Assembly (NCBI GenBank): GCA_008501735.1
Contig: QQUF01000043.1
Span: 20,581-84,580, forward strand
Direction: 5' to 3'
From: Calditrichota bacterium
GTDB taxonomy: Bacteria > CLD3
DNA: 64,000 nt
In this document: positions 44,608-53,595 of the stretch, one piece after another
Numbering within the stretch: the stretch's first letter is position 1
How the letters are laid out: each line of letters begins with the position of its first letter
Notes under the pieces: model-generated
The model's input: the letters and a program-made list of their open reading frames with translations, nothing else
What the model was told of the DNA's origin: nothing
Database searches by the model: none
Position numbers and translations under genes: made by a program

Positions 44608-46143
44608 TTATTTAGACTCCTCCAAAGCACTTGTAAAAAATTTAAACTCTTTGTTCGATTGGTTTTGTGAATACTTAGTTTCCATAATTTCCAAAATATT
44701 ATCCACAGAAGGCTTGATTGTTTTTAAGAGAGGTTGAGGATAGAAACCGAAAACAAAAACCAAAATTAGAAGTGGTGTCAAAAGTCCTAATTCTTTAGGA
44801 GTCAAATCTTTAAGTTCACCGACTTCTTTGGACTTAATTTCCCCGTAAGCAACTCTTTGGTACATCCAAAGTAAGTAAACTGCTGCTAAAATTACTCCGA
44901 CTGCTGCGAAAACAACAGCTGTTGGGTGAGTTTCAAAAGCTCCAAATAGAATTAAGAATTCTCCAATGAATCCATTTGTTCCGGGTAAACCAAGTGAAGA
45001 AAGACAGAAAATTAAAAATATTGCAGAGAAAACAGGAATTTGTTTTGCAATTCCTCCAAAATCTTTAATCATTCTTGAGTGTCTTCTTTCATAAATCATT
45101 CCGACACAAAGGAACAAAGCTCCTGTGCTAATTCCGTGATTTATCATTTGAACAATTCCACCTGAAAGGCTTTCGGCATTTAGAGCAAAAATTCCAAGAA
45201 CTACAAAACCTAAGTGAGAGACAGAAGAGTAAGCGACGAGTTTTTTCATATCAGGTTGAACCATCGCAACTAAAGCACCATAAATTATTCCAAAAACTCC
45301 AAGTGCAAGTAAAACAGGTCCATATTCAACCGTTGCTTCTGGGAAAAGTGGAAGGTTGAATCTGATGAATCCATAAGTTCCCATTTTTAGCAAAACTCCA
45401 GCAAGAATCACCGAACCAGCTGTTGGAGCTTGAACGTGTGCGTGAGGAAGCCAAGTGTGAAATGGAAAAAGTGGAACTTTAATTGCGAATGCCAAAGCAA
45501 AAGCACCAAAAAGCCAAGCTTGGTATTCTAATGGAGTGTTAAAGTTGTAAAGAGTTAGTAGGTCGAAAGTATAATTTCCAGTTGCTTTTCCGTGCAAGAA
45601 GTAAAGTGTGAGAATTGCAACTAACATCAAAACACTTCCAGCCATTGTGTATAGGAAGAATTTTGTTGTTGCCATAATTCGTTCTTTCCCGCCCCAAATT
45701 CCAATTAAAAAATACATCGGAATTAGCATTGCTTCCCAGAAAACGTAAAAAAGAACAACGTCAGTCGCAGAGAAAACACCAATCATTCCTGTTTCAAGCA
45801 AAAGCATACAAGCAAGAAAACCTTTGAGGTTGTTTTTAATGTTAAAAGAAACGAAAAGGCAAAGAGGAGTGAGCAGAGTAGTAAGTAAAATTAATAAAAG
45901 GCTGATTCCGTCAATTCCAACACTGTATGAAATTCCAAGAGAAGGAATCCAATCAAGTTTTTGTACAAATTGCATTTGAGCAGTTTCAGTGTTAAAGTTC
46001 ATCATCAATGGAATTGAAAGGACAAAAGCTAAAAGGCTTGTAACGGTAGCAAGTATTTTGTTAACCGATTCGTTTTTAATCAAGAGAATCGAAATTGCTC
46101 CAACAAGTGGAAGAAAAATTAAAACGCTAAGTAGGTATTCCAT
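44608..46143 (-). CDS. nuoM: NADH-quinone oxidoreductase subunit M
   Basis: This is a 511-residue proton-pumping subunit of complex I. LFYVFWEAMLIPMYFLIGIW holds the TM5 glutamate. KVPLFPFHTWLPHAHVQAPT is the NuoM version of the PFHxWLPxA motif, and LVAYSSVSHLGFVVLGIFAL carries the channel lysine helix. A C-terminal extension (residues 480-511) is hydrophilic. It heads the nuoM-nuoN-EamA transcript. Upstream, 217 bp separate it from a divergent gene, so the nuoL that usually precedes it is absent here. Confidence 0.96.
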   Translation of the reverse strand: MEYLLSVLIFLPLVGAISILLIKNESVNKILATVTSLLAFVLSIPLMMNFNTETAQMQFVQKLDWIPSLGISYSVGIDGISLLLILLTTLLTPLCLFVSFNIKNNLKGFLACMLLLETGMIGVFSATDVVLFYVFWEAMLIPMYFLIGIWGGKERIMATTKFFLYTMAGSVLMLVAILTLYFLHGKATGNYTFDLLTLYNFNTPLEYQAWLFGAFALAFAIKVPLFPFHTWLPHAHVQAPTAGSVILAGVLLKMGTYGFIRFNLPLFPEATVEYGPVLLALGVFGIIYGALVAMVQPDMKKLVAYSSVSHLGFVVLGIFALNAESLSGGIVQMINHGISTGALFLCVGMIYERRHSRMIKDFGGIAKQIPVFSAIFLIFCLSSLGLPGTNGFIGEFLILFGAFETHPTAVVFAAVGVILAAVYLLWMYQRVAYGEIKSKEVGELKDLTPKELGLLTPLLILVFVFGFYPQPLLKTIKPSVDNILEIMETKYSQNQSNKEFKFFTSALEESK

Positions 46144-46360
46144 TGGTTACTTTTTTGCCAAATTTAGTAAGAAAATTACCTTGATTTTAAGTCGCCGAAA
46201 GTTAAGCAAAAGCCTTGTTAGAAGCAAAACAAAAAACTATGAAGACGTGGATAATATTGTGTGAATAATCAATAAAAATTATAAAGTATTGTTAGTTGAC
46301 TAAAATTTAGTTTCAACTTATATTAAGTTTCATTAGAAACATAAAATTAGCGAGAATTAG

Positions 46361-48001
46361 ATGAAAAATATATTTTTTGTTTTTTGTTTTATTTCATTTT
46401 CGAATAGTTTATTTGGAGCTTCATTAGACTTTTCAACATTTTTAGGTGCTTGGGGAACAATAAAAGGTTACGATATTGTTTCAAATGATAGTGGAGAAGT
46501 TTTAGTTACTGGAGAATTTCAAGCTTCAGGTTTTCCAATAACATCAGGAACTTATACCGCTGGATTTTCAGGTAAAAATATTTTTGTCAGTAAATTTTCT
46601 AAAGATGGTTCTAATTTATTGTTTTCTTCATCAATTGGAAGTCAAGGAAATGATTTTGGGTATGGTATAAAACTAGGTAAATACGAAGATATTTTTATAA
46701 TTGGAAGAACTTGGAGTTCTAGTTTCCCAACCGTAAATTTTTATGATTCCTCATATAATGGATATAGCGATAATTTTGTTTGCAAATTATCATCTGATGG
46801 TGCTACAATTGTTTACTCATCCTATATCGGAGGTAATTGGTATGATTATGCCTATGATTTAGCAATTGATAATAATGAAAACTTATTTTTATTAGGTTCA
46901 GTTGAATCAAGTAGCTACCCAAAAGTCAATGCGTTTGATAATTCTTTTGGAGGTAGTGTAGAAATGACATTAACTAAATTTGATTCCGTTGGAAATGGAA
47001 TAATATTTTCAACATTTATTGGTGGAAATTCGTCCGAATATGGTCATTGTTTAACATTAGATAGTTTTGGCAACCCAATTCTAACTGGTTTTGCTCATTC
47101 TTCAGACTATCCGACAATAACAGGTTCATTTGATATTTCTAAAAGTGGTAGTAATGATATAATTGTTTCAAAATTCGCAGCTGATGGTCAAACTTTGTTA
47201 TTTTCTACTTTTATAGGAGGTGCAGGAAATGATATTGGAAATGCATTGGTCACTAATTTGAATGATGACGTATTTCTAACAGGCTATTCATTGTCTACTA
47301 ACTTTCCAACTGCAAATGGGTTTTCACAGATATTAAACGGAAGTCAAGATGCAATAATTTGTAAAGTTTCAAATGATGGTTCAGCACTTTTATATTCTTC
47401 ATTTTTTGGTGGGAGTTCTGATGAATTTGGCTATGGAATAAGTTTGGGAGAAAATTCACAAGTATTTATTTCAGGCAATACAATTTCAAATGATTTACCA
47501 GTTTTAAATTCTATAGATTCAACTTATAGTGGAGGAAATGATATATTTATTTCTCATTTAAATGTTCTAAATAATAGTTTAAATTTTTCAACTTATTTAG
47601 GAAGCCCTTTAGAAGATTCACAAGATATTTATGGAAATCCTTTAACTTATAATAATGGTAATGTTTCTTTTATAGGATACACTAATTCAAACTTTCCATC
47701 AACAATAAATTCCTATGATAATTCTTTTGGGGGTGATTGGGATGCAGTTATTGGTTCACTAAAACCAGATTATAGAATAAGTGATTTACAAATCGAAACT
47801 TTTGGGAATAATATAAAATTAACTTGGGGTAAAATTCCTATTGCAGTTAATTATAAAATTTATAGAAGTACCACATCAAATATTAACAATGCAGTCTTGC
47901 TAACAACATTATCAAATTCTTTTAACCAACCAAGTTTTACAGATGATGGAACTTCTCAAAATAGTGATAAATATTTTTATTTTGTTACTTGGGAAGATTA
48001 A
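46361..48001 (+). CDS. Secreted SBBP beta-propeller protein with Fn3-like end
   Basis: The 546-residue protein has a signal peptide (KNIFFVFCFISFSNSLFGA) and begins with DFSTFLGAWGTIKGYDIVSN. Seven or more SBBP repeats follow: D-x-x-V/I-SKF..DGxxLLFSSxIGGxxxDxGxxxxL (for example VSKFAADGQTLLFSTFIGGA). These build a beta-propeller like those of Leptospira and Bacteroidota surface proteins. The final 80 residues (IETFGNNIKLTWGKIPIAVN) look like a fibronectin type III domain. There is no NPFNP sorting domain, so the route to the surface is unclear. The likely role is adhesion or binding. The gene reads divergently from nuoM. Confidence 0.85.
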   Translation: MKNIFFVFCFISFSNSLFGASLDFSTFLGAWGTIKGYDIVSNDSGEVLVTGEFQASGFPITSGTYTAGFSGKNIFVSKFSKDGSNLLFSSSIGSQGNDFGYGIKLGKYEDIFIIGRTWSSSFPTVNFYDSSYNGYSDNFVCKLSSDGATIVYSSYIGGNWYDYAYDLAIDNNENLFLLGSVESSSYPKVNAFDNSFGGSVEMTLTKFDSVGNGIIFSTFIGGNSSEYGHCLTLDSFGNPILTGFAHSSDYPTITGSFDISKSGSNDIIVSKFAADGQTLLFSTFIGGAGNDIGNALVTNLNDDVFLTGYSLSTNFPTANGFSQILNGSQDAIICKVSNDGSALLYSSFFGGSSDEFGYGISLGENSQVFISGNTISNDLPVLNSIDSTYSGGNDIFISHLNVLNNSLNFSTYLGSPLEDSQDIYGNPLTYNNGNVSFIGYTNSNFPSTINSYDNSFGGDWDAVIGSLKPDYRISDLQIETFGNNIKLTWGKIPIAVNYKIYRSTTSNINNAVLLTTLSNSFNQPSFTDDGTSQNSDKYFYFVTWED

Positions 48002-48023
48002 TTCAAAGTTTACAACTTTTCAT

Positions 48024-48911
48024 TTATTGCCTATCCATTCTTGCTTGTTCGTCTGCGTGGTAAGAACTACGAACTAAAGGAGCTGATTCAATGTGTCTCA
48101 ATCCCATTTTTTCGCCTTTTACTTTAAAATCCAAAAATTCTTGAGGAGTTACAAAACGAGTTACAGGAAGGTGTTTTTTTGTTGGTTGTAAGTACTGACC
48201 CAAAGTCAAAATGTCGCATTTAATTTTTACCAAGTCTTCAATCACTTCAAAAACTTCGTGATTTTCTTCGCCAAGTCCGAGCATAATTCCTGTTTTTGAC
48301 AAAAGTCCTTTTGACTTTGCACGTTCAAGAACTTCCAAAGTCCTTTCGTATTGTGCTTGTGGTCTAACGAGTTGATAAAGTCTTGGAACTGATTCTGTAT
48401 TGTGTCCGAGAATGTCAGGTTTTGCCTCCAAAACTAAATCTAATGCGTCCCAATTTCCCATAAAATCAGGAATTAAAACTTCGATAGTTGTTTCAGGATT
48501 TGCTTTGCGAATTTCATAGATTGTTCTCGCAAAAATATCTGCTCCTCCATCTGAAAGTTCATCTCTGTTTACAGAAGTAATTACTGCGTGTCTTAAATCC
48601 AAAAGTTTTACGGATTCAGCTACTTTTACAGGTTCTTGTAAATCCAACTCTGTTGGCTTTCCTGTAATGACTGCACAAAATCCACAACTTCTTGTACAAA
48701 TATCTCCAAGAATCATAAAAGTTGCTGTTCGGTTTCCCCAACATTCACCAATGTTTGGACAACGAGCACTTTCACAAACTGTGTGAAGTTGGTGTTCGTC
48801 AACTACTTCACGAACAAATTTATACCCTTGACCTTGTGGAACTTTAACCTTAAGCCAGTCAGGTCTTTTAACGCGTTCTTTTTTTGGTTGAGTTGCAAGT
48901 ATTTCTGACAT
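48024..48911 (-). CDS. lipA: Lipoyl synthase
   Basis: The 295-residue radical-SAM enzyme inserts two sulfurs into octanoyl groups on lipoyl domains. Both [4Fe-4S] clusters are visible: auxiliary cysteines C46, C51 and C57 (CESARCPNIGECW), and radical-SAM cysteines C72, C76 and C79 (ICTRSCGFC). LGEENHEVFEVIEDL and the C-terminal SAPLVRSSYHADEQ with its conserved RSSYHA serine are typical. The length is normal. It has no lipB neighbour here. Confidence 0.97.
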   Translation of the reverse strand: MSEILATQPKKERVKRPDWLKVKVPQGQGYKFVREVVDEHQLHTVCESARCPNIGECWGNRTATFMILGDICTRSCGFCAVITGKPTELDLQEPVKVAESVKLLDLRHAVITSVNRDELSDGGADIFARTIYEIRKANPETTIEVLIPDFMGNWDALDLVLEAKPDILGHNTESVPRLYQLVRPQAQYERTLEVLERAKSKGLLSKTGIMLGLGEENHEVFEVIEDLVKIKCDILTLGQYLQPTKKHLPVTRFVTPQEFLDFKVKGEKMGLRHIESAPLVRSSYHADEQARMDRQ

Positions 48912-48935
48912 TTTTATTCTTTAAGTATTTTAATT

Positions 48936-51900
48936 CTATTTTAATTTTAAATTTTCAAGTTCATTAATTTTTAAACTAACATCATAAGTTTCACATTGTG
49001 TAAAGATACTAATGTAAAGCTCTAAAGCCACTTTCTGAAATTTATTAGCTTCTTCAAATTTTTCTAATTCTGAATATAATTTTGCTATCTCATAATTCAC
49101 TTTTGCTTTTTCAATCTCTTTAAGATTAGGGTTGAGTAACTTTTCAAGTTCAGAAACTGCTTCTAACTTTTTATCTTTTGTTACAGATTCTTCAAATTGA
49201 ATTTGTTTTGTAAGAATCTGAGACTTTAGAACTGCTTCTGTGTGCTTAACTTCCTCTGCAAATTTTTCAAGTTCTTCTAATCTTTTTTGCAAATTCTCAA
49301 ATTTCTTTCGTTGAAAATTAAGTTCTTCAAGTTCGAATTTAAATTCACAAATATAGTATTTGAAGTTAATTTTCTCAAATTTACTAATCGCGAGATTGAA
49401 AAATTCTTCAGCTTTTTCCAAATTATTAGTTGCTTTAAAAATATTTCCAAAATTCCCAAGAATTAAAGCTTCTGCAGTTTTATCGCCAATTTCAAAATTA
49501 AGATTTTGTGCTTTTGTCAAATTTTCAATTGCTTCTTGAAATTCTCCAATTTGAAATTCCAATATAGAAATATTTATTAAAACACCACAAACACCGATTT
49601 TATCACCAATTTCTTCTGCAAGTTCTCTTTTACGAAAATAAAATTCTAAAGCTGCAATATTTTCTTTTAGTTGCATCGAAGCTGCACCAAGCATTCCTAC
49701 TGCAAGGGAAATTCCCCTTTTGTCACCTATCTTTTCACAGATCTCCAAATTTTTCAGATACATTTCTTTTGCTTTTAGATATTCACCTTTAAACCAATGA
49801 ATATGTCCTTTTGCATAAGTGCATCTTGATAAAAGAATGAAATCTTTTAATTGCATTGAGCTTTTAAGTGCTGACTCTAATTTGCTTTGAGCCTCTTCAA
49901 ACCTGCCTTTTTTCCTTAATACATCTGTATAAATTAAGTTTAAATTTATCAGATTTTCATCTGTAGAATTTGTTTCAAAGTTTTTGTCTGAACGTCCCAA
50001 AAAATCTATTGCTTGGTCAAAATCTCCTCTGAAATTGCTAATTTTACCTAATTCACAAAATATTTTGCCTTTATAGTTATTGACTAATTCTGAACTTATT
50101 GAAGCAGTTAATTCCAAACATTCAGATAAATCTTTTTCACTTTTATCCCATTCTGTAATTTGAGTTTCTAAACAGGCTCTACCATAAAGTGTTTCAAGTT
50201 TTTGTTCAGAGGTTTCAAATTCTAATTCTAAAATATTATTGTAAATCTTTATTGCTTCTTGTGTCTCACAATTTTTTTCTAATTCTTTACAGGCACTAAA
50301 ACCAAACTCAATTTTCTCTTTTACAAGATCTGTATGCTTGTAGTGGCTATAGATAACAAAGGGATTTAATTCGTTTTCTTCAATTAAGATTTCTGCAGTA
50401 ATCTTGTGAAGTAACTTTCTGTTGTGAATAAGTAAAGTATTGTAAGCAACATTCTGTACTGAGAATTGGTTAAAGGAAAAACTTTTAAAGTCATTTTCTT
50501 CAGTTTTTGTAAGCCAACCAGAATCAACTAAAGAATCCAAAGTTGAGTCGCTAAATTCAATATTTTCAAAACTATCGGAAACTTTTGATAAAATTTTTGA
50601 AGTAAAAGTTGTTCCGATTACGCTTGCGACTTGAATTAAACTTTTATGTCCTTTTTCGAGTGTATCCATTCTCGTAAGTAAAATGCTGTTAATATTCATC
50701 GGGATTGAGATTTGCTCTTCATCAATTTCTTTTATTTCACTTAACTCCTTAACTGAAAATTGTGCCAGTAATGATTTAATCCACTCTTCTAAATAAAAAG
50801 GATTTCCGCCTGACTTTTGGAAAAGTTCGTCATAAATTTTTATTGATAAATGAATGTTTGTTAAACGAGATTTGATTAATTCAGAACACTGTTCTAAAGT
50901 AAGCGGTTTTAAAGCGTATTCATCAATTTTAATTTTGCTAACGGTTTTTTCAGAAATTTCATAATCAGGTCTGTAGAGCAAGAAGACAAGAATCTTTTTA
51001 GAATGCTCTGTTTTTCCTTCGTTTTCAATGTTAAAAGTACTAAAAAAGTATTCCAAAAATTTATGTGAATTTTCATCAAGCCAGTGAATGTCGTCAAGAG
51101 TCAAAACTAATGGAAACCCAAAAGAATTGGCACGATTCACAATTGCTTCTAAAATAAACCTTAAAGAAACATTAATTTGGGTTTGTTTGGCTTGAGGTGT
51201 TAAGTCAGCAAACTTAGATTTGTCGAAACTTAAACTTAAAAGATATCTGACAAATTGCTCACTTTTCTTAAGTCTCTCCAAGTCGGAATCTTTTGAAAAT
51301 TTTTGCAAGTTTTCAAAACCCTCACTGAATTTTTTTTCAGAAACATCTTTTGGCTCGTACTCAAAAATCCCAAAATATTTTTGCAAAACTGAGATTAAAA
51401 TCCCATAAGGTATTTTTAAATACGGGTGAGGGTGACCATAAAGAGTAAGATTTTTTTTGTCAACTTCCTCGTATTGTTTTTTGAAAAATTCATAAATTAA
51501 ACGAGTTTTTCCGAACCCACCTGGAGCTTTTAAGCCGACAATCTTTATGGGAGAATTATTATTCTCATCAAGTTGTGTTTTTACTAAATCATACTTGTTA
51601 CAAAGTTCATCTAACTCAAAATCTCTACCAATAAATTTTGACCTCTTGGAGTCCAAAATCCTTTCCCATCTTTTCCCAAGAGTTTGGTTAACTCCTTTAA
51701 CCAAAAAAGTATTAATGGGTTTTTCTTTACCTTTTACTTTAACTTCACCGAAATGCTCAAAATCTATTTCTTCTTTAGCGAGATTCATTGTTTCTTCAGG
51801 AATCATAATTCTACTAAGTGGAGCTTTTGACTCCATTCTCGAAGCAAGATTTACAGCATCACCGTAAACTGTAAAATCGCCTTCACGTTCAACTCCAACT

Positions 51901-52358
51901 TTCCCCGTCGTTACAAGACCAGTGTTAATTCCAACTCTAATTTTTAAATCAATGTCAGTTAAATTTGGGTTTTTTCTTAAAAGTAAATTTATCTGTTTAA
52001 GTTTTTCAACCATTTCTAAAGAAGCACGAATTGCTCGTTCAGTATCGTTTTCACTTGCACTCTTTGCACCGAAGAGAGCCATAATTGCATCACCTTCGTA
52101 TTTGTCAACATAACCAGAATAATTATTAATTACGTTTGTGAAAACCTTGAGGACTTTGTCCAAAATCATATAAACTTGTTCAGGGTCTAACTTTTCACTT
52201 AAAGCTGTAAAACCACTAATATCAGCGAAAAGTACGCAAACTACTCGCCTTTCACCTTCTTTGAGCTTCTCGGTTTTTACCTTAGAGGGCTCTAAATCAC
52301 TTGTGAGTTTATCAATATCTGAAAGTAATAGGTCGTCCCAACTTGAATCTTCAAACAT
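48936..52358 (-). CDS. Class III adenylate/guanylate cyclase fused to AAA ATPase and TPR repeats
   Basis: This 1140-residue cytoplasmic multi-domain protein has an N-terminal cyclase domain, about 38-215. VCVLFADISGFTALSEKLDP gives the metal aspartate D46, VDKYEGDAIMALFGA the second metal site, and GDFTVYGDAVNLASRMESKA the substrate region. An AAA/NB-ARC-like ATPase follows at about 245-700 (P-loop GLKAPGGFGKTRLIYEFF, Walker B LVLTLDDIHWLDENS). The rest is a TPR superhelix (about 720-1130), for example DRLGEIGDKRGISLAVGMLG-like units. This architecture is known from Cya/LuxR-MalT-related signal proteins. It may make cAMP under control of a ligand sensed by the AAA-TPR part. rlpA-panB-mnmA lie upstream on the same strand. 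Confidence 0.88.
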   Translation of the reverse strand: MFEDSSWDDLLLSDIDKLTSDLEPSKVKTEKLKEGERRVVCVLFADISGFTALSEKLDPEQVYMILDKVLKVFTNVINNYSGYVDKYEGDAIMALFGAKSASENDTERAIRASLEMVEKLKQINLLLRKNPNLTDIDLKIRVGINTGLVTTGKVGVEREGDFTVYGDAVNLASRMESKAPLSRIMIPEETMNLAKEEIDFEHFGEVKVKGKEKPINTFLVKGVNQTLGKRWERILDSKRSKFIGRDFELDELCNKYDLVKTQLDENNNSPIKIVGLKAPGGFGKTRLIYEFFKKQYEEVDKKNLTLYGHPHPYLKIPYGILISVLQKYFGIFEYEPKDVSEKKFSEGFENLQKFSKDSDLERLKKSEQFVRYLLSLSFDKSKFADLTPQAKQTQINVSLRFILEAIVNRANSFGFPLVLTLDDIHWLDENSHKFLEYFFSTFNIENEGKTEHSKKILVFLLYRPDYEISEKTVSKIKIDEYALKPLTLEQCSELIKSRLTNIHLSIKIYDELFQKSGGNPFYLEEWIKSLLAQFSVKELSEIKEIDEEQISIPMNINSILLTRMDTLEKGHKSLIQVASVIGTTFTSKILSKVSDSFENIEFSDSTLDSLVDSGWLTKTEENDFKSFSFNQFSVQNVAYNTLLIHNRKLLHKITAEILIEENELNPFVIYSHYKHTDLVKEKIEFGFSACKELEKNCETQEAIKIYNNILELEFETSEQKLETLYGRACLETQITEWDKSEKDLSECLELTASISSELVNNYKGKIFCELGKISNFRGDFDQAIDFLGRSDKNFETNSTDENLINLNLIYTDVLRKKGRFEEAQSKLESALKSSMQLKDFILLSRCTYAKGHIHWFKGEYLKAKEMYLKNLEICEKIGDKRGISLAVGMLGAASMQLKENIAALEFYFRKRELAEEIGDKIGVCGVLINISILEFQIGEFQEAIENLTKAQNLNFEIGDKTAEALILGNFGNIFKATNNLEKAEEFFNLAISKFEKINFKYYICEFKFELEELNFQRKKFENLQKRLEELEKFAEEVKHTEAVLKSQILTKQIQFEESVTKDKKLEAVSELEKLLNPNLKEIEKAKVNYEIAKLYSELEKFEEANKFQKVALELYISIFTQCETYDVSLKINELENLKLK

Positions 52359-52367
52359 TCTTAAGCC

Positions 52368-52811
52368 TTAATCCAAAATTATTTCTAAAGTAACTTCAGT
52401 GAGCCCTTTTTGAATGTAATCTAACTTACGTGCAGCAGCTTTAGTAAGGTCAATACAACGTCCAGGTTTCGGTGTAAATCTGTCATTAACTGTTACAATT
52501 ACAGATTTGTTATTTGATAAATTCGTAACTTTCAATTTTGTACCAAAAGGAAGGTCTTTATGAGCAGCAGTAAATTTTTTTTGTGAGTAAATTTCGCCGT
52601 TTGCTGTTAATCTTCCCTCATACTTGTCAGCGTAGTAAGAAGCTAATCCTTTTTGGTAAATCTTAGAACTTGAGCTTTGTCCAAGGGTTCCAACTTTTCC
52701 GCCTTGAGATTGGTAAATCGGGTTCGGAGAGCAAGAAAACAGTGAACAGTGAATAGCGAACAGTGAAAAATAAAGAATTGCTTTGTAAATTGTCATTTTA
52801 GTAGCTTTCAT
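52368..52811 (-). CDS. rlpA: RlpA-like septal ring lytic transglycosylase lipoprotein
   Basis: The protein has about 147 residues. A lipoprotein signal (KATKMTIYKAILYFSLFAIH, then CSLFSCS) precedes the double-psi beta-barrel domain: GLASYYADKYEGRLTANGEI (GxASyYg.kf.G..TAnGe), FTAAHKDLPFGTKLKVTNLS and VIVTVNDRFTPKPGRCIDLT, with the catalytic-type aspartate and the D-lt segment. It cuts or binds denuded peptidoglycan strands. The SPOR domain of larger RlpA proteins is missing. The start could be 52811 (three lysines in the n-region, 14-nt overlap with panB) or 52796 (one base after panB); I prefer the first. Confidence 0.85.
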   Translation of the reverse strand: MKATKMTIYKAILYFSLFAIHCSLFSCSPNPIYQSQGGKVGTLGQSSSSKIYQKGLASYYADKYEGRLTANGEIYSQKKFTAAHKDLPFGTKLKVTNLSNNKSVIVTVNDRFTPKPGRCIDLTKAAARKLDYIQKGLTEVTLEIILD

Positions 52812-53595
52812 TCTCATTTGGAAAACCACCTTTTTTGACATCACCTTTGAAATTTGAAATTGCACTTTGAATATCTTTTCCGATTTCAGCGTAACGTCTT
52901 ACAAATTTTGGGTGAAATTCATCAAAAAGTCCAAGAAGGTCTTGAGTAACTAAAACTTGCCCGTCGCAATGATTTCCTGCACCAATTCCAATTGTCGGTA
53001 TTTCGAGACTTTCTGTAACTTCTTTCGCAAGGTCTGCTGGGATTTTTTCTAAAACTATTGCAAAAGCTCCTGCATCTTGAAGTGCTTGAGCGTCTTCTTT
53101 GAGCTGAACTGCCTCATCTTTTTTCTTTGCTCTGACTCCGTAAGTTCCGAATTTATAAATACTCTGTGGAGTTAATCCCAAATGCCCAACGACAGGAATT
53201 CCAATTTTAGTAAGTTTTTTGATTGTTGGTGCGAGCCACTTTCCACCTTCCATTTTAATCGTCTGAACTCCACCTTCTTTCATAACTTTACTACAATTTT
53301 TGAGAGCAGAGGACTTGGTTTGGTAAGTTCCGAAAGGCATATCTCCAATGATTACAGAATCTTTTGCACCTTTGGAAACAATTTTACAATGGTAAATCAT
53401 CTGCTCCAAAGTTACGCCGATTGTTGTCAAATCACCTTGAAAGACCATTCCCAAAGAGTCTCCAACAAGAATCATTTCGATTCCACAAGAGTCAATTAAT
53501 TTAGCAGTTAGGTAATCATAAGCAGTTAGGACAACTATTTTATCGCCTTTTTGCTTCATTTGCTGGATTTTTGGAACGTTAAAATTTCTAATCAT
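52798..53595 (-). CDS. panB: 3-methyl-2-oxobutanoate hydroxymethyltransferase
   Basis: The 265-residue enzyme of pantothenate (coenzyme A) synthesis converts 2-oxoisovalerate to ketopantoate with methylene-tetrahydrofolate. IVVLTAYDYLTAKLIDSCGI and MILVGDSLGMVFQGDLTTIG hold the magnesium-binding aspartates. VIGDMPFGTYQ, VVGHLGLTPQSIYKFGTYGV and AIVLEKIPADLAKEVTESLE (catalytic glutamate) are diagnostic, and IGIGAGNHCDGQVLVTQDLL is near the end. It overlaps mnmA by 8 nt and rlpA by up to 14 nt. The three genes form an operon of unrelated functions. Confidence 0.97.
   Translation of the reverse strand: MIRNFNVPKIQQMKQKGDKIVVLTAYDYLTAKLIDSCGIEMILVGDSLGMVFQGDLTTIGVTLEQMIYHCKIVSKGAKDSVIIGDMPFGTYQTKSSALKNCSKVMKEGGVQTIKMEGGKWLAPTIKKLTKIGIPVVGHLGLTPQSIYKFGTYGVRAKKKDEAVQLKEDAQALQDAGAFAIVLEKIPADLAKEVTESLEIPTIGIGAGNHCDGQVLVTQDLLGLFDEFHPKFVRRYAEIGKDIQSAISNFKGDVKKGGFPNENESY

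Noticed and set aside
52740..52780. Repeated aacagtgaa units as a regulatory repeat
   Set aside because: They code for the signal peptide of rlpA and look like chance low-complexity sequence.
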